Positions 57,244 to 64,000 of a stretch of DNA of 64,000 bases are shown piece by piece. The stretch is from CBDCOD01 sp965219665 (GTDB taxonomy: Bacteria > Pseudomonadota > Gammaproteobacteria > CAKMZV01): the NCBI GenBank assembly GCA_965219665.1, contig CBDCOD010000018.1, positions 32,777-96,776 of the forward strand. The letters run 5' to 3'. The translations under genes were made by a program, and so were the position numbers. The notes below the pieces were generated by a model. The model was given only the letters and a program-made list of their open reading frames with translations, did no database searches and was not told where the DNA came from. How positions within the stretch are numbered: position 1 is the stretch's first letter; the number at the start of each line of letters is the position of its first letter.

Positions 57244-57420
57244 TTAACCATACACTTTGTTAGCAACAGTATTTTCTTTTAATTCTTTATATTCGTATTC
57301 AGGTTTGGCTATAAACAAGCCTCCTTCAACTGTTTCAAGTTTCTCTTTAGTAGCTTCAATTGCGTGTTCAGATTGATCAATTCCTATCCATTTTCTTCCG
57401 TTGGCTTTGGCAGCACCGGC
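57244..57420 (-). pseudogene. C-terminal relic of a DNA methyltransferase
   Basis: About 58 codons read AKANGRKWIGIDQSEHAIEA, then TKEKLE, matching the SAM-binding C-terminal region of N6-adenine or N4-cytosine DNA methyltransferases of the beta class, where GRKWIGIDxxxxAIxxT is common. The preceding catalytic part is absent and the sequence before it (HCAG) is not the expected GSGTT loop. The fragment ends at a stop at 57244. It lies between the IS element and the GLUG genes. Confidence 0.65.
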
Positions 57421-57524
57421 ACAGTGTAAAGAGCGCAAGACCATTTCAGCGCGGTTGCAAAGGCAGTGCATGGTTAGTGCAAAGGCGTTGTAACGCGCCC
57501 ATCATGGGGCTTAGCGACCTTTTT

Positions 57525-57767
57525 TTAGTGTACTGCTACCTTTTTTAGTTTACTATAATATTCACAGCCACGGCTGTTTCTTAAGTCACACGCCTTTCCA
57601 AAATACTTTAACGCCTCTTGAGTGCTCGGCCTCACGCCGCTGCCTTTTGCATACATAACGCCCAGATCGGTACATCCTTTACCATCTTCTAAGGTACACG
57701 CTTTGCGGAAGTATTTGACCGCCTCAAAATCGCTCTGCTTTACGCCGCTGCTGATTAAGAGTGAGCC
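57525..57767 (-). pseudogene. Sel1-like repeat protein relic
   Basis: An 81-codon stretch between stops encodes two Sel1-type repeats: SDFEAVKYFRKACTLEDGKG, CTDLGVMYAKGSGV and TQEALKYFGKACDLRNSRG, with the paired cysteines of Hcp-like proteins (ACxLxxGxGC). There is no start codon, signal peptide or complete gene, so it is a remnant. Confidence 0.75.
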
Positions 57768-57860
57768 TTACCAACGCTATCGACCACCCAATAGCCACCC
57801 TTATAAACGCTACTATCAGCACACAAATTCGCAAGCCGATAAGGCTATGGGATAACAAGG

Positions 57861-57880
57861 TGTTAGATTTTAACTTTGCC
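57861..57880 (+). repeat. 20-bp IS21-end-like repeat
   Basis: TGTTAGATTTTAACTTTGCC is the same motif that occurs twice on the minus strand at 60582-60601 and 60608-60627. The copy-2 counterpart near 61003 is degraded. Confidence 0.55.
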
Positions 57881-57920
57881 TTGACAGACCTAAAACAAGT
57901 CCACCCCATTTGGGGTTGTC

Positions 57921-57954
57921 TCCTCGTTCCCACGCGGGAGCGTGGGAACGAGGA
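57921..57954. repeat. 34-bp palindrome, loop GGGA
   Basis: Perfect 15-bp arms TCCTCGTTCCCACGC and GCGTGGGAACGAGGA enclose GGGA. It is 9 bp after the stop of the GLUG gene and may act as a terminator for it. A small CCCC-ATTT-GGGG hairpin lies just outside. Confidence 0.85.
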
Positions 57955-57962
57955 ATAGCAGC

Positions 57963-58544
57963 TCACTCAATGATGCGCAGGTGGTAGTCGTTGACGATGT
58001 TGCTGTTGCTATCTACTGCCCGTAGGATAAAGGTGCGGGCAGTGCTGCGGTGTGCAGCATTGACCTGCACGCTGTTAGTGTTGTCAACGCTGACTTGACT
58101 ATCAGTAGGTGCAGGGTCATAGAATATCGACCAAGTCAGATTTTCGCCATTAAAGGCAGTGGGCAGGTCTATGTTGCCGCTAATACTATTGGCAGTATCG
58201 CCATCATTCAACTGTATGTCCGTAGTAGCCGTGCCGATTTGTGGTGAGCTGGCAGGGCGTTGATTGGGGATGAGTGCGGTTAGGGTCGTATATCCTGCAA
58301 ACAGCGCAGCATAATCGGTACCTGTACTAACACCATCGTAATCATTGAACACTACGGCTGGAGGTTGTGCGCCCCCACCAAAATCCCACGCACCAAGCGT
58401 GCCATCATTAGCGCTATTCCAACTGCTGCCCACATTAGCAGCCGTTAAACCAGCAGCCGAAGTGACACCAGTAGGCATTGGAGTGCCATCAATGCCCAAA
58501 AGCAAACTCTCCCCCAACTTTGCTGCCAAAACTATAACTGGCAC
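57963..58544 (-). CDS. GLUG-family lipoprotein copy 1, C-terminal portion
   Basis: This 193-codon frame is the end of the gene that starts at 60466. It has the conserved C-terminal module (SAAGLTAANVGSSWNSANDG, DGVSTGTDYAALFAGY, then NDYHLRIIE) shared with copy 2. The upstream ATG is not a real start: an extra base in a G-run (C5 at 58511-58515 on the plus strand) separates it from the GLUG repeats. Copy 2 has one base fewer at this point, with the frame open. The gene is therefore a pseudogene or carries a sequencing error. Confidence 0.8.
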   Translation of the reverse strand: MPVIVLAAKLGESLLLGIDGTPMPTGVTSAAGLTAANVGSSWNSANDGTLGAWDFGGGAQPPAVVFNDYDGVSTGTDYAALFAGYTTLTALIPNQRPASSPQIGTATTDIQLNDGDTANSISGNIDLPTAFNGENLTWSIFYDPAPTDSQVSVDNTNSVQVNAAHRSTARTFILRAVDSNSNIVNDYHLRIIE

Positions 58545-58639
58545 TTATACTACCGAATTGCCTCCCCACCAAGCCGCCGACTGAATCTTGGACTCCAGCA
58601 CCGCCATCAGCATTGCCCGTAGCATAACTGGCCGTTATG

Positions 58640-60466
58640 CTACCGCTTTGTTTGCCAACCCACCAAGCCGCCGACAAAATCATTGTCTCCAGCACCGCCA
58701 TCAGCATTGCCCGTAGCATAACTGGCCGTTATGCTACCACCATTTTGGAAACCCACCAAGCCGCCGACATAATCATTGTCTCCAGCACCGCCATCAGCAG
58801 CATTGCCCGTAGCATAACTGGCCGTTATACTGCCACCACTACCTTGCTCACCCACCAAGCCGCCGACACGATCAGAGCCTCCAGCACCGCCATCAGCATC
58901 GCCCGTAGCATAACTCGCTATTATATTACCGCTAAGTTGGAAACCCACCAAGCCGCCGACATAATCTTGGTTTCCATCGCCACCATCGGCATTGCCAGTA
59001 GCATAACTACCAGTGATGCTACCACCATTTTGCAAACCCACCAAGCCGCCGACATAATTGAGACCATTACTGCTACCTGTATAATCGGATAAATTATTGA
59101 CTAACCCTACATTGCGAATGATAGCATTAGCGGCAGTGACGCCAAATAGGCCAATGTTGGTAAGCTCACTTCTGATTGCCAGATTGCGAATGACATAGCC
59201 ATTGCCGTCAAAAATGGCATTGAAAGCATTATTTACTGAATCACCAACAGGCTGCCAACCACCACTGCCCGAAGAGTCTATGACAAAATAGGGGGCCGCA
59301 CTATCCCCACTATCTAAACTGTAATTACCGGAGCTATCTTGAGTCCATGTTTGCCCATCGCCATCTGTGTCAAGCTCCACATCATTCATTAATTCATAAC
59401 CGTTACAAGCAGCGTTAGGGCAGCCAGTCGTGCTGCCTGTATCAGCGGTGCTGGTTTTATAACTGCTGCCACTCAGGTTATAGCGCATATTATGCAATTG
59501 CGTGAGCGTGTATAGCTCAATCAAGCCATTGGCATCACGATCAACCGGTATTAGTATCTCTATAGTAGTGGTGGAGGTGCCCGCTGCATTACTAGCACTC
59601 AAGATATAACTACTCTGTGCTAAGGGGGTCGTTGCAGTGCCACTAATGGCACAGCCGTTACCTGCAACTGTAGCAGTCAAGCCCGCAGGCAAGCCTGCTA
59701 TGCTACAGGAGGCGGGCGTGCCACCACTGCCGGCAACCGTATTAGTGCTTGCCACATCAACTGCAAAAACAAAAGCATTGCTCGGCACTGTTAGCACTGG
59801 CGGGTCAATAATGCTAAGGTCAATAGTAATGGTGGCAGTGCCAACATCATTGCTGGCGGTCAATGTGTAACTACTCTGCGGCGAGGGGGCAGTTGCTGTG
59901 CCGCTGATAGCACAACCGTTACCTGCAACTGTGGCAGTCAGTCCCGCAGGCAAGTTTGCTATGCTACAGGAAGTGGGAGTGCCACCACTGCCAGCAACCG
60001 TATTGCTGCTTGCTACATCAAGCGGAAAAACAAAAGCATTGCTTGGGGTTGTTAGCACTGGCGGGCCAATAACGCTAAGGTCAATAGTAATGGTGGCAGT
60101 GCCATCATCATTACTGGCGCTCAAGGTGTAACTGCTCTGTGCTAACGAGGAAGTTGCTGTGCCGCTGATAGCACAACCGTTATCTGCGACTGTGGCAGTC
60201 AACCCCGCAGGCAAGTCCGCTATACTACAGGAGGCGGGAGTGCCACCACTGCCCACAATCGTGTTAGTGCTTGCTATACCAAGCGCAAAAACAAAAGCAT
60301 CGCTTGGCACTGTTAGCACTGGTGGATTGCTTTGACCGCCATTTGAACCATCGCCGCTGAGGTCATTGCCGCCTGAGCCACTACTGCCACCGCCACAAGA
60401 GGCAATCATTACAGCGGTAAGCAATACCGCGACTTTGAAGGATACTAATCGGCCTGTTCTGTTCAT
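58640..60466 (-). CDS. GLUG-family lipoprotein copy 1, N-terminal portion
   Basis: The 608-residue frame begins with a lipoprotein signal (LLTAVMIASC, acylated Cys24), then a Gly/Ser linker, three Ig-like repeats of about 87 residues (VPSNAFVFAVDVASTNTVAG, GTPASCSIAGLPAGLTATVA, AQSSYTLSASN), a calcium-type DRDANGLIELYTL segment, and a beta-helix with GLUG repeats (NYVGGLVGLQNGGSITGSYATGN). GLUG repeats are known from secreted and surface peptidases and adhesins. A further ~0.7 kb is encoded after a one-base shift near 58655; two shifts separate this frame from the C-terminal module. Confidence 0.85.
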   Translation of the reverse strand: MNRTGRLVSFKVAVLLTAVMIASCGGGSSGSGGNDLSGDGSNGGQSNPPVLTVPSDAFVFALGIASTNTIVGSGGTPASCSIADLPAGLTATVADNGCAISGTATSSLAQSSYTLSASNDDGTATITIDLSVIGPPVLTTPSNAFVFPLDVASSNTVAGSGGTPTSCSIANLPAGLTATVAGNGCAISGTATAPSPQSSYTLTASNDVGTATITIDLSIIDPPVLTVPSNAFVFAVDVASTNTVAGSGGTPASCSIAGLPAGLTATVAGNGCAISGTATTPLAQSSYILSASNAAGTSTTTIEILIPVDRDANGLIELYTLTQLHNMRYNLSGSSYKTSTADTGSTTGCPNAACNGYELMNDVELDTDGDGQTWTQDSSGNYSLDSGDSAAPYFVIDSSGSGGWQPVGDSVNNAFNAIFDGNGYVIRNLAIRSELTNIGLFGVTAANAIIRNVGLVNNLSDYTGSSNGLNYVGGLVGLQNGGSITGSYATGNADGGDGNQDYVGGLVGFQLSGNIIASYATGDADGGAGGSDRVGGLVGEQGSGGSITASYATGNAADGGAGDNDYVGGLVGFQNGGSITASYATGNADGGAGDNDFVGGLVGWQTKR

Positions 60467-60570
60467 GTCTACTCCTCTGTATTTTAATGGTTTTTTTTAC
60501 GGTATCAAGCGTACTGAATCCGCCCCTCATTGAGCGAGCATTTTTAGAATTATACATTCTTTTGCTGATA

Positions 60571-60828
60571 TGTATCGGGGGGGCAAAGTAGTAATCTAAC
60601 ACCCTTTGGCAAAGTTGAAATCTAACATGTGATATAAGAGGCTCCCTTATAAACGAATAAAAGGGAGCCATAACAACTGGACCCACTATCAAATGATCTG
60701 TAAAGGCGATGGGCACCACATCAACGAGCAAGATGTTTTTATGCAAATTCGCACCTACGCAGATTATACCCAACGAGCTGCTGGCTGAGCAATTGGGGCT
60801 TGAGTCGCTCATACACTAGTTGACGATT
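60571..60828 (+). mobile_element. IS21-like element relic (left end plus start of istA)
   Basis: The segment starts TGTATCGGGG exactly where homology to copy 2 stops. It holds two spaced copies of GGCAAAGT-(AGTA or TGAA)-ATCTAACA, the multiple terminal repeats typical of IS21 ends, then a 9-bp stem-loop and a short frame from ATG 60693 (NEQDVFMQIRTYADYTQRA, stop 60788). After a frameshift the string LLAEQLGLE continues. This resembles the N-terminal helix-turn-helix of IstA. The rest of the element is gone. Assignment is tentative. Confidence 0.5.
60640..60669. other. 9-bp stem-loop in the IS21-like end
   Basis: GGCTCCCTT and AAGGGAGCC enclose a 12-nt loop. It lies between the end repeats and the istA-like frame. 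The gap 60829-61067 beyond holds only the shared ~200-bp trailer and nothing recognisable. Confidence 0.6.
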
Positions 60829-61067
60829 GCAAATACAGTATTTTTATTATATTTATCATATAGCTTAGAGCGATAAAGCATGTGTGCTAAAATTTGATTA
60901 AGAGTGAAATTAACGCTATCGACCACTAATATAGCCTCCATTATAAACGCTACAATCAGCCCACAAATTCGCAAGGAGCGATAAGGCTATGGGATAATAA
61001 GACTGTTACATTTTAGAGCATTTAGCCTTGACAGACCTAAAACAAGTCCACCCCATTTGGGGTTGTC

Positions 61068-61101
61068 TCCTCGTTCCCACGCTCCCGCGTGGGAACGAGG
61101 A
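61068..61101. repeat. 34-bp palindrome, loop TCCC (inverted relative to the first copy)
   Basis: The 15-bp arms are identical to those at 57921-57954, but the loop is TCCC instead of GGGA, its reverse complement. The whole element is thus inverted relative to the first although its flanks are not. It is 9 bp after the stop of copy 2. Confidence 0.85.
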
Positions 61102-61109
61102 ATAGCAGC

Positions 61110-61991
61110 TCACTCAATGATGCGCAGGTGGTAGTCGTTGACGATGTTGCTGTTGCTATCTACTGCCCGTAGGATAAAGGTGCGGGCAGTGCTGCGATGT
61201 GCAGCATTGACCTGCACGCTGTTATTGTTGTCAACACTGACTTGACTAACAGTAGGTGCAGGGTCATAGAATACCGACCAAGTCAGATTTTCGCCATTAA
61301 AGGCAGTGGGCAGGTCTATGTTGCCGCTAATACTATTGGCAGTATCGCCATCATTCAACTGTATGTCCGTAGTAGCCGTGCCGATTTGTGGTGAGCTGGC
61401 AGGGCGTTGACTGGGGATGAGTGCGGTTAGGGTCGTATATCCTGCAAACAGCGCAGCATAATCGGTACCTGTACTAACACCATCGTAATCATTGAACACT
61501 ACGGCTGGAGGTTGTGCGCCCCCACCAAAATCCCACGCACCAAGCGTGCCATCATTAGCGCTATTCCAACTGCTGCCCACATTAGCAGCCGTTAAACCAG
61601 CAGCCGAAGTGACACCAGTAGGCTTGCCAGTGCCATCACTGCCAGCAGTCTCCCCAATTGCACTGCCAAAACTATAACTGGCACTTATAGTACCGAATTG
61701 CCGACCGACCAAGCCGCCAAAACGATCATCGTCTCCATCGCCGCCATCGGCATTGCCCGTAGCATAACTACCAGTTATACTACCTTGTTGCTGACCTACC
61801 AAGCCGCCGACAAAATCATTGTCTCCAGCACTGCCATCAGCATTGCCCGTAGCATAACTGGCCGTTATACTGCCACCACTACCTTGCAAACCCACCAAGC
61901 CGCCGACATAATCTTGGTTTCCATCGCCGCCATCAGCATTGCCCGTAGCATAACTCGCTATTATATTACCGCCAAGTTGGAAACCCACCAA
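61110..61991 (-). CDS. GLUG-family lipoprotein copy 2, C-terminal portion
   Basis: This 293-codon frame has GLUG repeats (DYVGGLVGLQGSGGSITASY) followed by the C-terminal module ending NDYHLRIIE. The junction to the C-terminal module is open here, reading FGSAIGETAGSDGTGKPTG, unlike copy 1. The first codon is not a real start: upstream repeats are in other frames because of single-base losses at about 62000 and 62097. Confidence 0.8.
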   Translation of the reverse strand: MVGFQLGGNIIASYATGNADGGDGNQDYVGGLVGLQGSGGSITASYATGNADGSAGDNDFVGGLVGQQQGSITGSYATGNADGGDGDDDRFGGLVGRQFGTISASYSFGSAIGETAGSDGTGKPTGVTSAAGLTAANVGSSWNSANDGTLGAWDFGGGAQPPAVVFNDYDGVSTGTDYAALFAGYTTLTALIPSQRPASSPQIGTATTDIQLNDGDTANSISGNIDLPTAFNGENLTWSVFYDPAPTVSQVSVDNNNSVQVNAAHRSTARTFILRAVDSNSNIVNDYHLRIIE

Positions 61992-62236
61992 GCCGCCGAC
62001 TAATCATTGTTTCCATCGCCACCATCGGCATTGCCCGTAGCATAGCTGGCCGTTATACTGCCACCACTACCTTGCAAACCCACCAAGCCGCCGACTAATC
62101 AAGGTTTCCATCGCCGCCATCGGCATTGCCCGTAGCATAACTACCAGTGATGCTACCACCATTTTGCCAACCCACCAAGCCGCCGACATATAAACATTAC
62201 TGCTACCTGTATAATCGGATAAATTATTGACTAACC

Positions 62237-62734
62237 CTACATTGCGAATGATAGCATTAGCGGTAGTGACGCCAAATAGGCCAATGTTGGTAAGCTCACT
62301 TCTGATTGCCAGATTGCGAATGACATAGCCATTGCCGTCAAAAATGGCATTGAAAGCATTATTCGTACTGAATCACCAACAGGCTGCCAACCACCACTGC
62401 CCGAAGAGTCTATGACAAAATAGGGGGCCGCACTATCCCCACTATCTAAACTGTAATTACCGGAGCTGTCTTGAGTCCATGATTGCCCATCGCCATCTGT
62501 GTCAAACTCCACATCATTCATTAATTCATAACCGTTACAAGCAGCGTTAGGGCAGCCAGTCGTGCTGCCTGTATCAGCGGTGCTGGTTTTATAACTGCTG
62601 CCACTCAGGTTATAGCGCATATTATGCAATTGCGTGAGCGTGTATAGCTCAATCAAGCCATTGGCATCACGATCAACCGGTATTAGTATCTCTATAGTAG
62701 TGGTGGAGGTGCCCGCTGCATTACTAGCACTCAA
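62237..62734 (-). CDS. GLUG-family lipoprotein copy 2, middle portion
   Basis: This 165-codon frame holds the DRDANGLIELYTL and ELMNDVEFDTDGDGQSW segments that join the Ig-like and beta-helix parts. It is open between two lesions: a 2-base insertion at about 62363 (ATTCGTACTG against ATTTACTG in copy 1), after which it reads out of family, and lesions at 62812-62856 upstream. It has no start of its own. Confidence 0.7.
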   Translation of the reverse strand: MSASNAAGTSTTTIEILIPVDRDANGLIELYTLTQLHNMRYNLSGSSYKTSTADTGSTTGCPNAACNGYELMNDVEFDTDGDGQSWTQDSSGNYSLDSGDSAAPYFVIDSSGSGGWQPVGDSVRIMLSMPFLTAMAMSFAIWQSEVSLPTLAYLASLPLMLSFAM

Positions 62735-62828
62735 GATATAACTACTCTGTGCTAAGGGGGTCGTTGCAGTGCCACTAATGGCACAGCCGTTACCTGCGAC
62801 TGTGGCAGTAATCCCGCAGGCAAGCCTG

Positions 62829-63863
62829 CTATGCTACAGGAGGCGGGCGTGCACTACCACTGCCCGCAACCGTGTTAGTGCTTGCTACATCAAGCGGAAA
62901 AACAAAAGCATCGCTTGGCACAGCAAGCACAGGCGGCACAATAATAATGCTCAAGGAAATCGTGACAGTTGACATGCCATCATCATTACTGGCACTCAAT
63001 GTGTAACTACTCTGTGCTAACGGGGCAGTTGCTGTGCCGCTGATAGCACAACCGTTATCTGCGACTGTGGCAGTCAATCCCGCAGGCAAGCCTGCTATAC
63101 TACAGGAGGCGGGAATACCACCACTACCCACAATCGTGTTAGTGCTTGCCACATCAACTGTAAAAACAAAAGCATTGCTCGGCACTGTTAGCACTGGCGG
63201 GTCAATAACGCTAAGGTCAATAGTAATGGTGGCAGTGCCATCATCATTGCGGGCGGTTAGGGTGTAACTGCTCTGTGCTGACGGGACAGTTGCCGTGCCG
63301 CTGATAGCACAACCGTTACCTGCGACTGTGGCAGTCAATCCCGCAGGCAAGCCTGCTATGCTACAGGAGGCGGGCGTGCCACCACTACCCGCAACCGTGT
63401 TAGTGCTTGCTACATCAACTGTAAAGACAAAAGCGTTGCTCGGCACTGTTAGCACTGGCGGGTCAATAACGCTAAGGTCAATAGTAATGGTGGCAGTGCC
63501 ATCATCATTGCGGGCACTCAGTGTGTAACTACTCTGTGCTAACGGGGAAGTTGCTGTGCCGCTGATAGCACAACCGTTACCTGCGACTGTGGCAGTCAAT
63601 CCCGCAGGCAAGCCTGCTATGCTACAGGAAGCGGGAGTGCCACCACTGCCGGCAACCGTGTTAGTGCTTGCCACATCAAGCGTAAAAACAAAAGCATCGC
63701 TTGGCACTGTTAGCACTGGTGGATTGCTTTGACCACCATTTGAACCATCGCCGCTGAGGTCATTGCCGCCTGAGCCACTACTGCCACCGCCACAAGAGGC
63801 AATCATTACAGCGGTAAGCAATGCCGCGACTTTGAAGGATACTAATCGGCCTGTTCTGTTCAT
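62829..63863 (-). CDS. GLUG-family lipoprotein copy 2, N-terminal portion
   Basis: The ATG at 63863 gives the same lipoprotein signal as copy 1 (LLTAVMIASC). Four Ig-like repeats of 87 residues follow, one more than in copy 1, each with CSIAGLPAGLTATVAGNGCA; the paired cysteines may form a disulfide. The frame then fails at about 62812-62856 (a lost C and two added bases relative to copy 1). With at least six small indels between 62000 and 62860, this copy is a decaying pseudogene or badly assembled. Confidence 0.82.
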   Translation of the reverse strand: MNRTGRLVSFKVAALLTAVMIASCGGGSSGSGGNDLSGDGSNGGQSNPPVLTVPSDAFVFTLDVASTNTVAGSGGTPASCSIAGLPAGLTATVAGNGCAISGTATSPLAQSSYTLSARNDDGTATITIDLSVIDPPVLTVPSNAFVFTVDVASTNTVAGSGGTPASCSIAGLPAGLTATVAGNGCAISGTATVPSAQSSYTLTARNDDGTATITIDLSVIDPPVLTVPSNAFVFTVDVASTNTIVGSGGIPASCSIAGLPAGLTATVADNGCAISGTATAPLAQSSYTLSASNDDGMSTVTISLSIIIVPPVLAVPSDAFVFPLDVASTNTVAGSGSARPPPVA

Positions 63864-63965
63864 GTCTACACCTCTGTATTTTAATGGGTTTTTTAACGGT
63901 ATCAAGCGTACTGAATCCGCCCCTCATTGAGCGCGCATTTTTAGAATTATACTTTCTTTTGCTGA

Positions 63966-64000
63966 GCTACAGGAAGCGGGAGTGCCACCACTGCCATTTT
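63966..64000 (-). repeat. Partial Ig-like repeat of a further copy at the window edge
   Basis: The first 30 bases after the copy-2 boundary are identical to 63621-63650, the middle of an Ig-like repeat, but lie upstream of the copy-2 promoter region. They are the end of another copy or a rearrangement scar that continues outside the window. Confidence 0.6.

Larger units (their letters stand above)
57753..63965 (-). repeat. Tandem duplication of the GLUG lipoprotein unit (two copies, about 3 kb each)
   Basis: Copy 1 runs from 57753 to 60568 and copy 2 from 60896 to 63965. Both begin with GATTAAGAGTGA, share a ~200-bp trailer including a 34-bp palindrome, then the gene in the minus direction, then the upstream region with ACGGTATCAAGCGTACTGAA. 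They end at the same TTGCTGA. Copy 1 then meets an IS21-like end, while copy 2 meets a 35-bp fragment of the gene body. Confidence 0.85.

Noticed and set aside
49533..57420. An intact restriction-modification system made of the HNH and methyltransferase segments.
   Set aside because: Both are short fragments without starts, 7.5 kb apart and on opposite strands.
60381..60812. Minus-strand 143-codon open frame upstream of GLUG copy 1.
   Set aside because: It runs through the IS21-like ends and the promoter and overlaps the lipoprotein gene start; no family resemblance.

Overview
The window reads as a chromosomal segment of a gammaproteobacterium of moderate, slightly AT-rich composition. The evidence is the set and order of housekeeping genes: petABC, uvrA, trmB-xthA, yggX, yggS, greA, gltX, infA, glnE, xseB, purB, yaaA, lipA and hemA-prfA. 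Two mevalonate-route genes (HMG-CoA reductase and type 2 isopentenyl-diphosphate isomerase) are less common in this class. TRAP transporters and very large surface proteins suggest an aquatic or host-associated organism. I cannot name the genus.

Region 1 (1-25965) is dense and mostly ordinary. It holds the bc1 complex; a degenerate isoaspartyl-methyltransferase homologue; uvrA; a minus-strand copper-chaperone/tRNA-modification/repair operon; a TRAP permease pair without its binding protein; translation and nitrogen-control genes; and a tightly overlapping minus-strand operon from trhP through a CPBP protease, HMG-CoA reductase and fni to purB-xseB.

Region 2 (26137-42720) is a single minus-strand gene of about 16.6 kb. 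It has a signal peptide, four blocks of NHL beta-propeller repeats, about 36 cadherin-like repeats of roughly 100 residues, and a cryptic C-terminus that is a textbook GlyGly-CTERM (rhombosortase) sorting signal. The gene is split by small insertions near 29440-29455 and 26262. These sum to three bases, so the sorting signal lies in the same frame as the start codon.

Region 3 (43132-49430) has yaaA and lipA, then a probable catabolic module: a metal-type amidohydrolase divergent from a GntR/UTRA regulator, followed by a complete TRAP transporter (dctPQM). The regulator carries six copies of a 12-bp in-frame repeat near its start, and a 45-bp leader sequence is triplicated before dctP.

Region 4 (49431-55494) has an HNH-nuclease relic, a lipoprotein plus outer-membrane barrel pair, and hemA-prfA.

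Region 5 (55571-64000) is a rearranged accessory zone. It contains three or more copies of a GLUG-repeat/Ig-like lipoprotein gene in different states of decay, an IS3-family element with a broken orfB, an IS21-like relic, relics of a DNA methyltransferase and a Sel1-repeat protein, and two copies of a 34-bp palindrome whose loop is inverted between copies. The clearest candidate for an undescribed system is the sortable giant NHL/cadherin-like protein, together with the expanding family of lipoproteins.
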